A stretch of DNA of 40,064 nucleotides from Ichthyophonus hoferi (Eukaryota > Opisthokonta > Ichthyosporea > Ichthyophonida > Ichthyophonidae): positions 7,592-47,655 of the forward strand of contig NAOQ01000539.1 in NCBI GenBank assembly GCA_002751075.1. The letters run 5' to 3'. Of the stretch, positions 11,084 to 23,200 are shown in pieces; positions within the stretch are counted from its first letter, which is position 1, and each line of letters starts with the position of its first letter. Made by a program: the position numbers and the translations under genes. Under the pieces are notes generated by a model. That model saw only the letters and a list, made by a program, of their open reading frames with translations. It was not told the origin of the DNA and made no database searches.

Positions 11084-13915
11084 TGTGAACACTGCTTTAA
11101 TTTATTGACTGATAACACCGTCAGATTAAAGATAACCGAATGACTGATTAATAAAAACGAAATATGCCATGGAACTGAGGTGTAGTTCACAGGAAGTGTC
11201 CTAGTACGATATCATTGGCTGACCTTTATGCTTCTAGTTTTTAATAACGAGAGAGTAAATTCATTACTGGCTAAAAAAAATACTTTCAATAAGACCATCC
11301 TGACAGTTTGTATAATGCCTGGCTGTTTCACGGTTGATTGAATGTACGTGAATATTTTCTTGAGTAGGACTACATATAGGGCACATTTTTTGACTTATAA
11401 GCCGGGTTTATGATGACAGTTAACATTGACTTGCATTACTTTAGAATATATTTTTAGGTTAGTTAGGTGGGTACCGAACCGTCATAGATTGATTATTATC
11501 ACCTGTAATCATACTGGTTAGTTATCTAGTTATTTGTTAATAATTTAATAGCTGCACACGTATTGATATACACCAGATCTTATCCTCAACTTAGAAAGTA
11601 TCGTATCAGAGACTCCGCCAGAGTACTATTAGTTCTTCATCGGAGAATCAACCAATGAACGTTGATACAACTTAGCATATTATGATGACATCATTGCTGA
11701 GCTCGCTTTATTATGCCAATCAATTTCTATAATAACTCCGTCTTTGGGGACTGTTTTCCTTATCCTGCATTTATTGAACAATTTGATAGCGTCCATTACC
11801 TATTTTGTCACGAATGGATTTTAACGTTTAGTGCATGGTATTATCTGCAGGCTTGCAGGTTATTAAACTTGTGGTTATCTTAGAAACCATTTCACGGACT
11901 AAAATGGTATATGATTTATTGTCATAGTCTGATTCTGGTTGATTCTTTTCTGTGCTCATCACTTTTTTTAAAAATTATATTTACGCTGACAAGTTCAATT
12001 CACCTTCCATTCCAAATACCCATCTTGAAGTGATTAGCGTGTTTCATTCCTAGTAGATTAAAAATAACTAGAAAACGCTAGAAAAGGGGTTATTACCGTA
12101 ATAACAATTGTATCTACAAAATATGTAGACCATTGGCAATAGCAATAGCATATGGCTTCAATGTGAATATGATTCAACCTAATTGTGTCTAAACCAGCTA
12201 ATTTCCTATATATAGTTGATGGCCGAGCATGGTGTTTTCTAGTCTCACCAGCTGCGTTTGTATGAACGAACAGTAACTGCTACATATAAATCCATGGTAT
12301 CGAAACCCTCTAAAGCTTTCGCAAAGACTATCTGCCAAAACATGCACCAGTCATACACATTGGTTCTACGAATTTAAGTGTTAGGTTGGATTGGGTTGCC
12401 CTGTTCAACCTCTAATCAGTCACCATATTTCTGAGACTACGTAATGAGATCCTTACCTTACAAGTAATTGGGATCTCAAATGGTAGATAAAAAGGTCCAA
12501 TTATATAAGAGATCCTTTATAATTGAATGGAATCAATTTATTGCAAACGATCTTGGTGAGCCAATGATTGAAAGCCATGAGGAACTATACCCTGGCTGAT
12601 CATCTACTGTTGTTCTTCATGGACGGCGGCAGGCTAAGACAATTATATTCCATGCACCCAGAGGCAAACTCCTTTTCATACGGATTTTCACGTACAATTT
12701 CTTATTAATTTATTATTCATTGACTTTCCAGACAAGTTTATTCTACTGCTTATATATATACATACATTAGTTCAACCAAATAAGTACTAGTAAACATAAA
12801 TCTTACCATGAATTATAAAAATGAGCAGTGCTAAAAGCATGGTCATGCCATAGACCATATGCATCAGTGCATCCATAAAAATTGGTATGTCCAGCGAACA
12901 AGGATAGTCAATGATCTAGTTAGTACAATTAAATTTCAAGACCTAATGGGTAGTTGCGCTACTCACCATATAGCAACTTGCCACGCCTTTTTTCTTTTAC
13001 CACATTCTTCAGTAGATCCGAGCCGTCCCAATTATTTTTACCTTTTTACCATTCCATAATAGTACACATCCAAGCCAGTTTTTGGGTGTCCCCGACTTAT
13101 TCATATGTCTTAGGGGGAGTGTCCTAATGTTTCTTTTTTGGGCCTTCCCTGCTTCTCACCGTTCTTTACGCACGTCAAACAAGACACCACCAGATATTCA
13201 AACATACCAAACATATTTATTTGCATGCACACAACATATTATTTCTTATAATAAAAATTAAACGCAACAACTAAAGTGAGCATATGGCAGGCATATATTA
13301 TTATTAAAAGTTCTTCAACGAAACGTTGCCTTGGAATTAGAATTCCTTTTATCTCGAATAAGGAGTAATTATCGTACAGTAGTAATACGTAACAGACAAA
13401 CACGAATAGAAATAAACATTTCTATTAATCATGCATACATCTATTTACAATTAATCCAAACATAATTGCTCATATCAGTGTCATAAGATAACATTAAATT
13501 TAAAGAGCTTCCTTAAAATAAATAAAATTACAATCGGAAAGTGAGCTCTTTTACTTATATTTCTAATCATATATCATATATATGTGATGTACCAATTTCT
13601 GTCCCCTATACAAGCTTAAAAATCGGTCCACATTTTCTATTAGATCATAAAATATTATAACCAATGAATGGACACTGTTTAGTTAATCCACGTACCATAG
13701 CATGATCTGACATGTATGTGCATGCTTTCCTAACCGTAGCAAACGGCTCTCAACACTAGTGCACGTGAGTGAACTAACTGGCTCTGGCCTTTAACTTTAA
13801 CCCTCCTCCCTACCTCTATTTGTATTTACCACCCCACTACCTCTTACTGGTTTCCTCGGTGTTCGTTTCTTATTCACTACTTTAGGGCTCTGTAGGCAGA
13901 GATAACGAACCAAGT
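11084..13915. other. intergenic DNA before MTR4
   Basis: AT-rich, no gene supported. At 13108-13121 the string CTTAGGGGGAGTGTCC resembles a copia polypurine tract joined to an LTR start, but no LTR pair was found. At 13840-13915 base composition changes toward that of the gene-rich part, and this short stretch probably contains the MTR4 promoter and 5' UTR. I see no clear TATA box. Confidence 0.4.
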
Positions 13916-15882
13916 ATGTCAGACGGAGAAGAAGACCTCTTTGCCTTCACTAAGACCTCTAGGAAGAGAGGAAAGCGTGAGATTCCAACCTTTCCTCAAA
14001 CCAAGAAACCTAGACAGGTTAGCTGGGAAGGGGTCATGTTAGACCGTATAGGCAGACAGTGGGGCATACGAACCTTCTATATCGCAAGGCCTCCATAGAT
14101 CTTTTTCAAGCATGCACCATTTGGATTTCAAACACACCCACCCACACATACACACTCTTTCTCTTCTGTAATTAATCCTACACGGTCCTTTTCCCTACTG
14201 TCTTTGACTCTCCTGCAGGAGTGCCATTTTCCTGTTTTACAATTTCTATTATATTCCCTTCCTGTCTAGTTTCATACGGTTTCCCATCTATTACTACATA
14301 TTAACTGAAGGATAAGCCTGTGCATGCTCTCTTGGTGTTCCTAAATTGGCCACTCTTTAGGTAAAGCCTCCTCTCTTGGGCCTTACATACAGCTTAGGCA
14401 CACACATATAAACAGTCTACATATATGTAGTTATTATATACAGGGCCAAAAATATTTAGAATACAGGCATATAATCACACACGTATACATACTTCAACCT
14501 ATACTTGCACGCCCCCCTCCGAGCATACACATACACCGACGGGCTATACTATTGTGACTACTTATTATGCAGATGCACATCAACAAACAAACGCACGCTA
14601 AAGGCCAAACCAAATTATTGATCTTTCCTTGGCTCCTTCCTCTTTCCCCTTCTGCACACATCACATCCTCTCTTCTCACATCCTTCTATCATGGACAGGA
14701 AGATGAGACCACCTCCACTGCACTTCCTTCCGCTGGGCCCGATGTAGACCCGACTTATGTCCCTACATCTAACGTCAAGTCAGTTGAAGATGTCACCCCA
14801 ATGACTGCAAACGACACTGAACATGCAGCTAGTCCAGCGGTAAAGGCCCTCCCCGCAGTGATCAAAGGTAGTATGGCTGGTAGCTCGAGGATTCTGGACA
14901 CAGAGACCACCGAGTCTACTAAGCACCAAGTAGCTGTACCTGAGGGCTATAACTATGTACCTCTATCAGAGGTAAGCGACACTACTGGGGTTATTGTTGA
15001 CTAGGAAGGCAGAAGGAATGATGGGGCTATATTTGCTGAGGGGAGTGGGCAAGAAGGGAGTGGTATGGGCTCTTTTACATGATGTGTTATCATGACATTT
15101 TGTTTATATGAGGGTTACCTATTGGCTCCCTTATGGCCCCTCTCGTCCCCTTTCGACTATAGTCCTTATCCCACCTATACCTTCACAACCCCTTTCATAT
15201 GCATATCCAATCAGATATCCAGTCACCTCTATAGGATCTATATATATCCTTTTATTACCACATACACAATTACACATTTGGGTAGCGAGTTTTTCTATAG
15301 AGATGCACACACCATTTATCTTTTTCTCTGCCCAATATCCGACCTATAACCATACATAACTCTCACCTACGCCTTTTCTTTTTCTCCTTCTTACCGTTCC
15401 TTAATCTCACCTCAGGCCCTTCCACCACTACTTTATCTGCAATTTGACCATCCTCTATGCTTGTTCCCCATTGGCCCACAATGCCCAGTATCTTTCTTGC
15501 TCTCTTCCACTACACCCGCCCCTTCTCATTAATTCCCTCTCCTTCCTCCTTTCCTTTCCCCACTTCCTCTCCCTCTCCCACACACCAGTACGTACCTCCA
15601 GCCAAGCCTGCCAAGGAATATAAGTTCACCCTGGATTCTTTCCAAAGTCAAGCTGTTAAATGCTTGGAGAGATCAGAGTCTGTGCTTGTGTCTGCCCACA
15701 CATCTGCCGGAAAAACAGTAGTTGCTGAATATGCTATTGCAATGTCTCTGAGAGAAAAACAGAGAATTGTATATACTACACCCATTAAGGTAGGATGTAT
15801 GCCTGCTGGGTAGAACTGTATGTTTGGTTGCGTGACTATCCTGTGGGGACAGGCTGTTTTTTTTAGAAATAAATATTCAGAG

Positions 15883-15921
<39 letters not shown>

Positions 15922-18918
15922 ATACTCATACACATATACACATACAGACAGACATGTACGTTTCTATCCCTATTCTTCCACACACATACACCCAATCCCA
16001 GGCATACCCAACCAGCATGCCTTCTCTTTTCTTTTCTTTGTGGTACAATAAGAAACATGCCATTATTGGCTCCTCTGGAATATAAAACTTGAATGGGCCA
16101 ATAATAAACACGATTAAATCGTCCAGTCATATTTCTGTATATCCTATTGCCATTAGGTTAAATTTTTATTGCTGGTATTTAATATTATCATTATTGTTTA
16201 AAGCTTGACTTATTTTGATGAAAATAATGGAGGTTTGTTTCTCATCGGTTTCTTTGCACTCTTCTCACCACTCCTTCACCCAATAATATTTTACCTACCT
16301 CTTACACGATTATTCTTTCTTTCATTGGTCTAGGCTCTGAGTAACCAGAAATTCCGAGAATTCCAAGAGGAATTTGTAGATGTAGGTCTAATGACTGGTG
16401 ACGTCACTATTAATCCTAACGCTTCAGTCCTGGTCATGACGACAGAGGTGTGTATAGAGTGGTATATAGGCCATATACAGGGGAGAGAGATAGAGATGGT
16501 TGAGAGAGAGAAGGAGATAGGGCTATGAATGGGGGGAAAATAACTTTTATTGGTTGGTTATATATAGCGAGATGTACCTCGTAACCATGGTAACCATGCA
16601 ATGCAATGCCTGGCTGACATTAATGATTGGGGCCCAGATTTTGCGTAGTATGCTCTATAGAGGGTCCGAGGTGTTGCGAGAAATAGCTTGGGTTGTGTTT
16701 GACGAGGTGCACTACATGCGAGACAAAGGTGATCACCATTGTTCTTTCTTCTTTCTTCTTTCATTTCCTGTTTTTTCATCAGTATTTTGTCATTTGTATC
16801 TATAGCAACGGGTTACCATTCCTTTTATTTTTTACACGGACTTATTGCCGTAACTGAATTATTTTCTATGACTCCTTTTTAGTATTAGCATGTACACACA
16901 CCTATATTACAGGCATGCATAGGTCATAATGAAGTCATAGTGAGTATCTTGACAAGAGTACCCAGTACCTACTTCACATCTACACATACACCTACCCTTA
17001 TAGACAATATACAGGGATATACCAACGTATTGGCATAGATGTACATATATATATGTATACATTAGTATATAACAACCTGTGATATATGGCAGCTAGAAAC
17101 AAGGTGGGGGAGGGAATACTAGAGCCAATAGGGTTAAGTATTATAAATTAGAGGTCAGATGCATTCCTGTTAGGTAGCATGCTATATATAGATATATATA
17201 GCAATAACACGAGAGTGTGTAGTTAATTATTCTTGCTTACACGCATCAATCAGAGCGTGGTGTGGTGTGGGAAGAGACCCTTATCCTCCTGCCTACCAAC
17301 GTCCACTACGTTTTCTTGTCCGCTACTATCCCTAATGCTATTGATTTTGCCCAATGGATTTGCCAGCTGAAGAACCAGGTATGTTAAGTACTTGAAAGAG
17401 ATTGGCTAATCAAAGATATTTACATAGTTATGATGGTTGTTTATTGCATTCCTTCATGGTGTGTGTGGGATTAATTGGTTATCCAGGACTGTTCATTCTG
17501 TCATACCATTGGCTATATTTACACTTTATTAGTATAATTGGTTTATTTTTGTATCTTCTCCTTCTCATTGGGCATTTATGATTCGCTGATTTCATATCTA
17601 TACTCATTGCATAATATTGTACTTCTTGTAATTTTGAGGTAATATGATTGGAGGGGGAGACAGGTACGGATCAGTGTATGCTATTTATACCATATATAGA
17701 CATAGGCACCAAACAAAGGTTGGGATTGGCTACATTCCATGAGTGCAACGAAAAAGAATCCATATACACACCCTTAATGTACAGTATGTATATATACATG
17801 CAGGGCGATTTCTTTAGTCCACTACCTCTATAAGCTAACCTTCCCAACCCTCAGCCTTGCCATGTAGTCTACACAGACTTCCGCCCTACTCCTCTACAAC
17901 ACTTCTTATTCCCTGCCGGGGGGGATGGTATCTTCTTAGTGGTAGATGAGAAAGGCAATGTAGGTATTCCTGCTAGCCCCTGTATAGAGCTGCTATTACT
18001 CTCATGCATTATCTATATGGTCACATACTCAAGCATATTTATGCAAAAAGCATAGTTTCAGTGCCAAGTTAGGCTACATCTGTATAGATACCCTATGTAC
18101 ATACCCCATTCCCAGTTACCCCCTGACAACCATCCAATCACAGTTCCGAGAGGACAATTTCAACAAGGCCATGGCCAAGCTAGGGGAAGCCAATGATAAT
18201 GCACCAAAGTCAGTCGGAGGGAAGGGAAGCCAACCAAAAAGTTCCAAGAATAATGGTAGGTTGAAGAGGAGGAGATAGGTAGCCTTATTGGGTATACATC
18301 ATGTATGTAGGGACAGACGAGTCAGTCAGATATATATATATATATATATATAGATATGACGGACAGGATGCAGAAAAAAGCGTATCTTAGCCATTGATGT
18401 GTGTATTTATTTCTCTTTATAAGTTCCACCTTATTCGTTGGCCATTTAAAATTAAAATTCATATACGTATAAATGAGTGAAATCAAAACCTATTAACATT
18501 ATAGATGATCTATTGGCTTTCCCTCCGACCCATGCTCACTATATAGTTATTCCTGTCTCCCCTTTTCACCCCTTCTCTCTCCTTTTCTCATTCTTCTTAT
18601 AGTCGGTAGCGACATTTTCAAGATAGTCAAGATGATTATGGAGAAGGAACTGCAGCCCTGTATTGTGTTCTCCTTTAGTAAGAGAGAATGTGAGGCACAT
18701 GCTTTACAGTTATCTAAGCTAGACTTTAACACTGGTAAGTAAGGCCACACCAGTTTTATAAAGTCGTTTACATACAACCATGACCATACATACACAGATA
18801 CTTAAAGAGTGGCCGCGTTACCCACTGGTTTACAAGTCGTCCTATATGCATACAGATTATAATAATTATAATAATAATAGTAATAATAATAATAATAGTC
18901 ATAATAATAATAATAATA

Positions 18919-18954
<36 letters not shown>

Positions 18955-20171
18955 GTAATAGTATTTCTATACTCTACCTACCTTCCCTTTACTACTATAC
19001 TACTATACTATTATACTACTATACTACTATACTACTATACTACTATTCTATTATACTACTTACCTTATTATACTATCCACGCACCCCCTGTAGATGAAGA
19101 GAAGAAAGGGCTAGAGGCAGTATTTAATAATGCCATGGAGTCTTTAAACGAGGAGGACCGTAAGCTACCACAGGTAGAAAACATAGCCCCTCTCCTTAAG
19201 AGAGGTATTGGTATACATCACGGTGGTCTCCTGCCTATTCTCAAGGAGGTCATTGAGATCTTGTTCCAAGAGGGACTGATTAAGGTATGTGTATGTGTAT
19301 GTATATGTACATGTGTAGATGTGTGAGTGTGGTAGGTGATATATACATGCATATACATCTCTATAGTATAGGGGAGGTTAATATACTACAATATAATATG
19401 TGTAAGTTAAATAGTGTATTAATACATAAAGGCCAGGTCAACACCTAGATGTCTGGGGGAGGATATGTGATGGCAATCCTACGGTTGATCAATGTTTGCA
19501 CCAATCATGTAGCAGCCTGGTATATGATACCATACATATACTATATTATATAACAATCTACCTTATTAACACTCACCATCATCCCCCTCTCCCTCTCTCT
19601 CTCCCTCTCTCTCTCCAGGTTCTATTTGCCACCGAGACCTTTGCTATGGGACTTAACATGCCTGCACGTACTGTAGTGTTTACAGGGGTACGTAAGTTTG
19701 ACGGCAAAGAGATGCGATGGGTGTCAGGAGGAGAGTACATTCAGATGAGTGGTAGAGCTGGTCGACGTGGTAAGGATGATAAGGGATTGGTCATCCAGAT
19801 GGTGGATGAGAAAATGGAGCCTGCTGTGGCTATGAGTCTGTTGAAGGTAGGCGTGTGTGCGTGTGAGTGAGGGAAGGAGAGGGAGAGGGAAGGAGAGGGA
19901 GAGGGAAGGTGGAAGGTGGGCTAGATAATGTATACCCGAGTACACTCACACTACCGGGTGTAGGGCGAGGCTGACAAGCTCAATAGTGCCTTCCACGTGA
20001 CTTACAATATGTTGCTAAACCTCCTACGTGTGGAGGAGTTGACCCCTGAGTACATGCTGGAGAGGTCCTTCTTCCAGTTCCAACACCGCCAGGCCATTCC
20101 TGGCATTGAAGCAAGTGTGTATTTATTGATGCTCTCCCCCTCTTGCCCCTTATCCTATATACTATATATAC

Positions 20172-20203
<32 letters not shown>

Positions 20204-23200
20204 ATATTTCTATATCTATCTATCTATCTATCTACATCTTGACTTAATTTTCTGCCTTATATGCACACATACCCTTTTCTATATTTTATGCTATCCCATG
20301 TCTTCTTACCTGCCTCCCTCTCTCATATAATCTTCCTCCCCCTCTCCCTCTCACCATATGCCTCTCTCACAATCTTCTCCTTGTCACCCCGTGTTCAGAA
20401 ATGGCCCGTGTGCAAGAGGAGAAGAACAGTATTGTGATTGAGGAAGAGCCAGCAGTAGCAGAGCTGTACCTCTGCCGTAACCAACTCAAAAAACTTAGAG
20501 GCGACATGCTGTCAGTCATACGCAGCCCTAAGAACATCCTAAAGTTCTTGCAACCAGGCCGTCTGGTTAAGGTAAGGAGGATAAGATGATCACATAGTTG
20601 GTGCGATTGCTTGTATGATCTGTATCCAATCCTTTCCCTCCATCTGGCTTTTCACTGCAAGCATGTTATAGTAGATTATAGCCACTACTACACCTCATGT
20701 AACCCCCCTCTCCCCCATACATCCCCCCCTCACCCTTGTTATGCAATTTTCACAGGTGGTTGACGGCGATGAGAGCTGGGGTTGGGGGTGTGTATTGAAC
20801 TTCCAGAAGAAATTCAATCACCAGAAAGCGGGACCTATCAACATTACCTCAGAGCCTAACGCAGACGAAGTCAAGTATATTGTAGATGTCTGCCTGCTAA
20901 CTGCCACGGCTTCAAGGGCTACGGGAAGGCCTAGGCCCCCTAGAGACGGGGAGAAGGCAGAGATGCAGGTCAGTGTGGGCTGCACATAGAGATAGAGCAG
21001 CGTGATTGGGTAGATTGGTAGATGTATAGGTGTAGAGGGGTTATGATTGGTGGACGGGGTGGAGAGTACTAATTGGATGATGAACTAGTATGGACGAGAG
21101 ATCTCTGACATTGGTAGGAATAATCGACACAATAGGTTTAACTATTAGAAGCAATTGGCCATATTAGACTTATTGTTTGCATTGATTGGTAGTGCTAATC
21201 TGTTCCCATTGGTAGTTTTGTGTATACCATCATTCTATCCAATCGTGTACATCATATATTTTTTCACCCTCATCTCCATGGTAACGAGATCCCTCCTACG
21301 ATTGCCTGCCCACTCACCAATCACCATCATATATTATACAGGCAATTCCTGTTATATTGGACCTTATCGATGCCGTCAGCTCGGTGAGAATCCAAGTGCC
21401 TGCCGATCTGACCAATGACAGCAAACGGGCCATGGAGAAATGCATCAGGGTTAGTTTCCCCCCTTCCGTATTGTCATTGTTGCTCAGTTGGTTGCTATGA
21501 CGATGGTTCTTCCTTTGTTGTTTCTGTTCTAATTTCCCTTGCATCTCTATATACTGGCTGCATGCTATGTTATAGCGGATGTTATTGGTCATATCGTCTG
21601 CTATTTGTTAGTATCCGGAGATCTTCTCTATTGGATTATCCACGGACCATCCAAGACAGTCAATCTGATATACAATCGTGTTGCCTCACACTTACAATCA
21701 CCCATTTTATTTCTATAAATGGATTATTACCTACCCATCTATTTATTCTATGCAACTGTTGCTATGCCTAACGTCCACCCGCCAATAGGAAATTAAGCTG
21801 AGATTCAAGGATGCGATCCCTCTCTTGGACCCTATAGAGGACATGAACATCAAGGACACCTCCTTTGCGGATAACGTGAAGGTGAGCACTGGATGTAGGG
21901 TGGAGTGGGAAGGGGTGTGCATATCTATACAGCCTCTTACATATGATTGGTGACATGTACTGGTATTCGCTGGGTATATGTACACACATTCCCAGAGGTA
22001 TTGACCTAAAATGGAAAACGTACATGCAGAGACATTGGTCTAGAGTCCTACCGCATATATATATAATGCTATCACAATAGTATACTATCCTACTATCATG
22101 CCATTATACCTATTATACTATGTTACTATCATCATGTATGATACCTGCTCATTATCCTGCACTTACTGTACTGTACTATAAGACTGGCTAGTAGAACACC
22201 AACTAATACTACGTACACTATACAGAAAACAGAGTACACGGAGAAGAAGATGATGAATAATAGCCTTATGAAGATCCCTGAAGCCAAGCGAGAAGAACTG
22301 TATTCTCTGTACTTGAGGAAGGTGCGTCATACATACATACGTCATACGTACGTATATATATATATATATATATATGCTTGTCGACATCCATCTATATCCC
22401 TATACTGCACTCTACCACATAAAATTGTGAGATATTCTATCCGACCAATCATACTATAACACATTGTACTATATATGGCCTATGATGTCACATTCATCTA
22501 CACTATATTCGGCCTTTCCACATCCATCTATTCTGTCTGTTATCCAATTAGAACGGGTGGGCGGGCTATATTTATTAGAAAATAATGGCATAGACCATGT
22601 ATGTATATATAGCAATGAGGCCAGTATGTAATAACGTATGGTGTACGTGTACAGACCTAAATTTATTAAAAAAATAATGACATAGACCATATAAATGCAG
22701 TCTGAGCTGGTAGCATTGGTGTAAAATTATAATGCTGCATTTCATTGAGTATGAGGGCAAGATGTTGTAATGGTCTAGATAGGAGAAACTATACATAATC
22801 CATGTATGGTAGGTCTAAGCCAATTGCCTTAACTTGGTCACGGTGACCTCATATAGGCCTGTTGCTATTGAGTAGAGTTATACCATTCCATATATATATA
22901 TATGTATAGAAATAAGGCCGGTGTGTAATGATGTATGGTGTACAGGCCACCCTGGAAGAGGAAGTACAAGCCCTACGGAAGGAGATCAAAAAGTGCTCTA
23001 CCATTCTACAGAATGACGATCTTAAGAACATGAAACGTGTACTGAGGAGGTGGGTACTATTACCTCTCGTTAGCTATTGGCTGGCTTCATTTCCCCACAC
23101 TGTGTGTTTGTGTATGTATGAGGTGTAGGGTATGTATAATAGGATGTATAATAGTATCTATGGTGCAGTTTCTGCCCTCTTATCTCTTTCTTTATGAGTG

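Noticed and set aside
11100-11250. Possible further copy of the family A LTR (TGTAGTTCACAGG, ATTGGCTG)
   Set aside because: Only two short blocks resemble it, and the order could not be extended.
15092-15359. Two overlapping open frames in MTR4 intron 2
   Set aside because: They lie between well-phased exons 2 and 3, and their low-complexity translations match no protein.
15918-16130. Minus-strand frames opposite MTR4 intron 3
   Set aside because: Antisense low-complexity frames with no family match.
18780-19097. Asn-rich open frame in MTR4 intron 9
   Set aside because: It is a translation of the AAT microsatellite.
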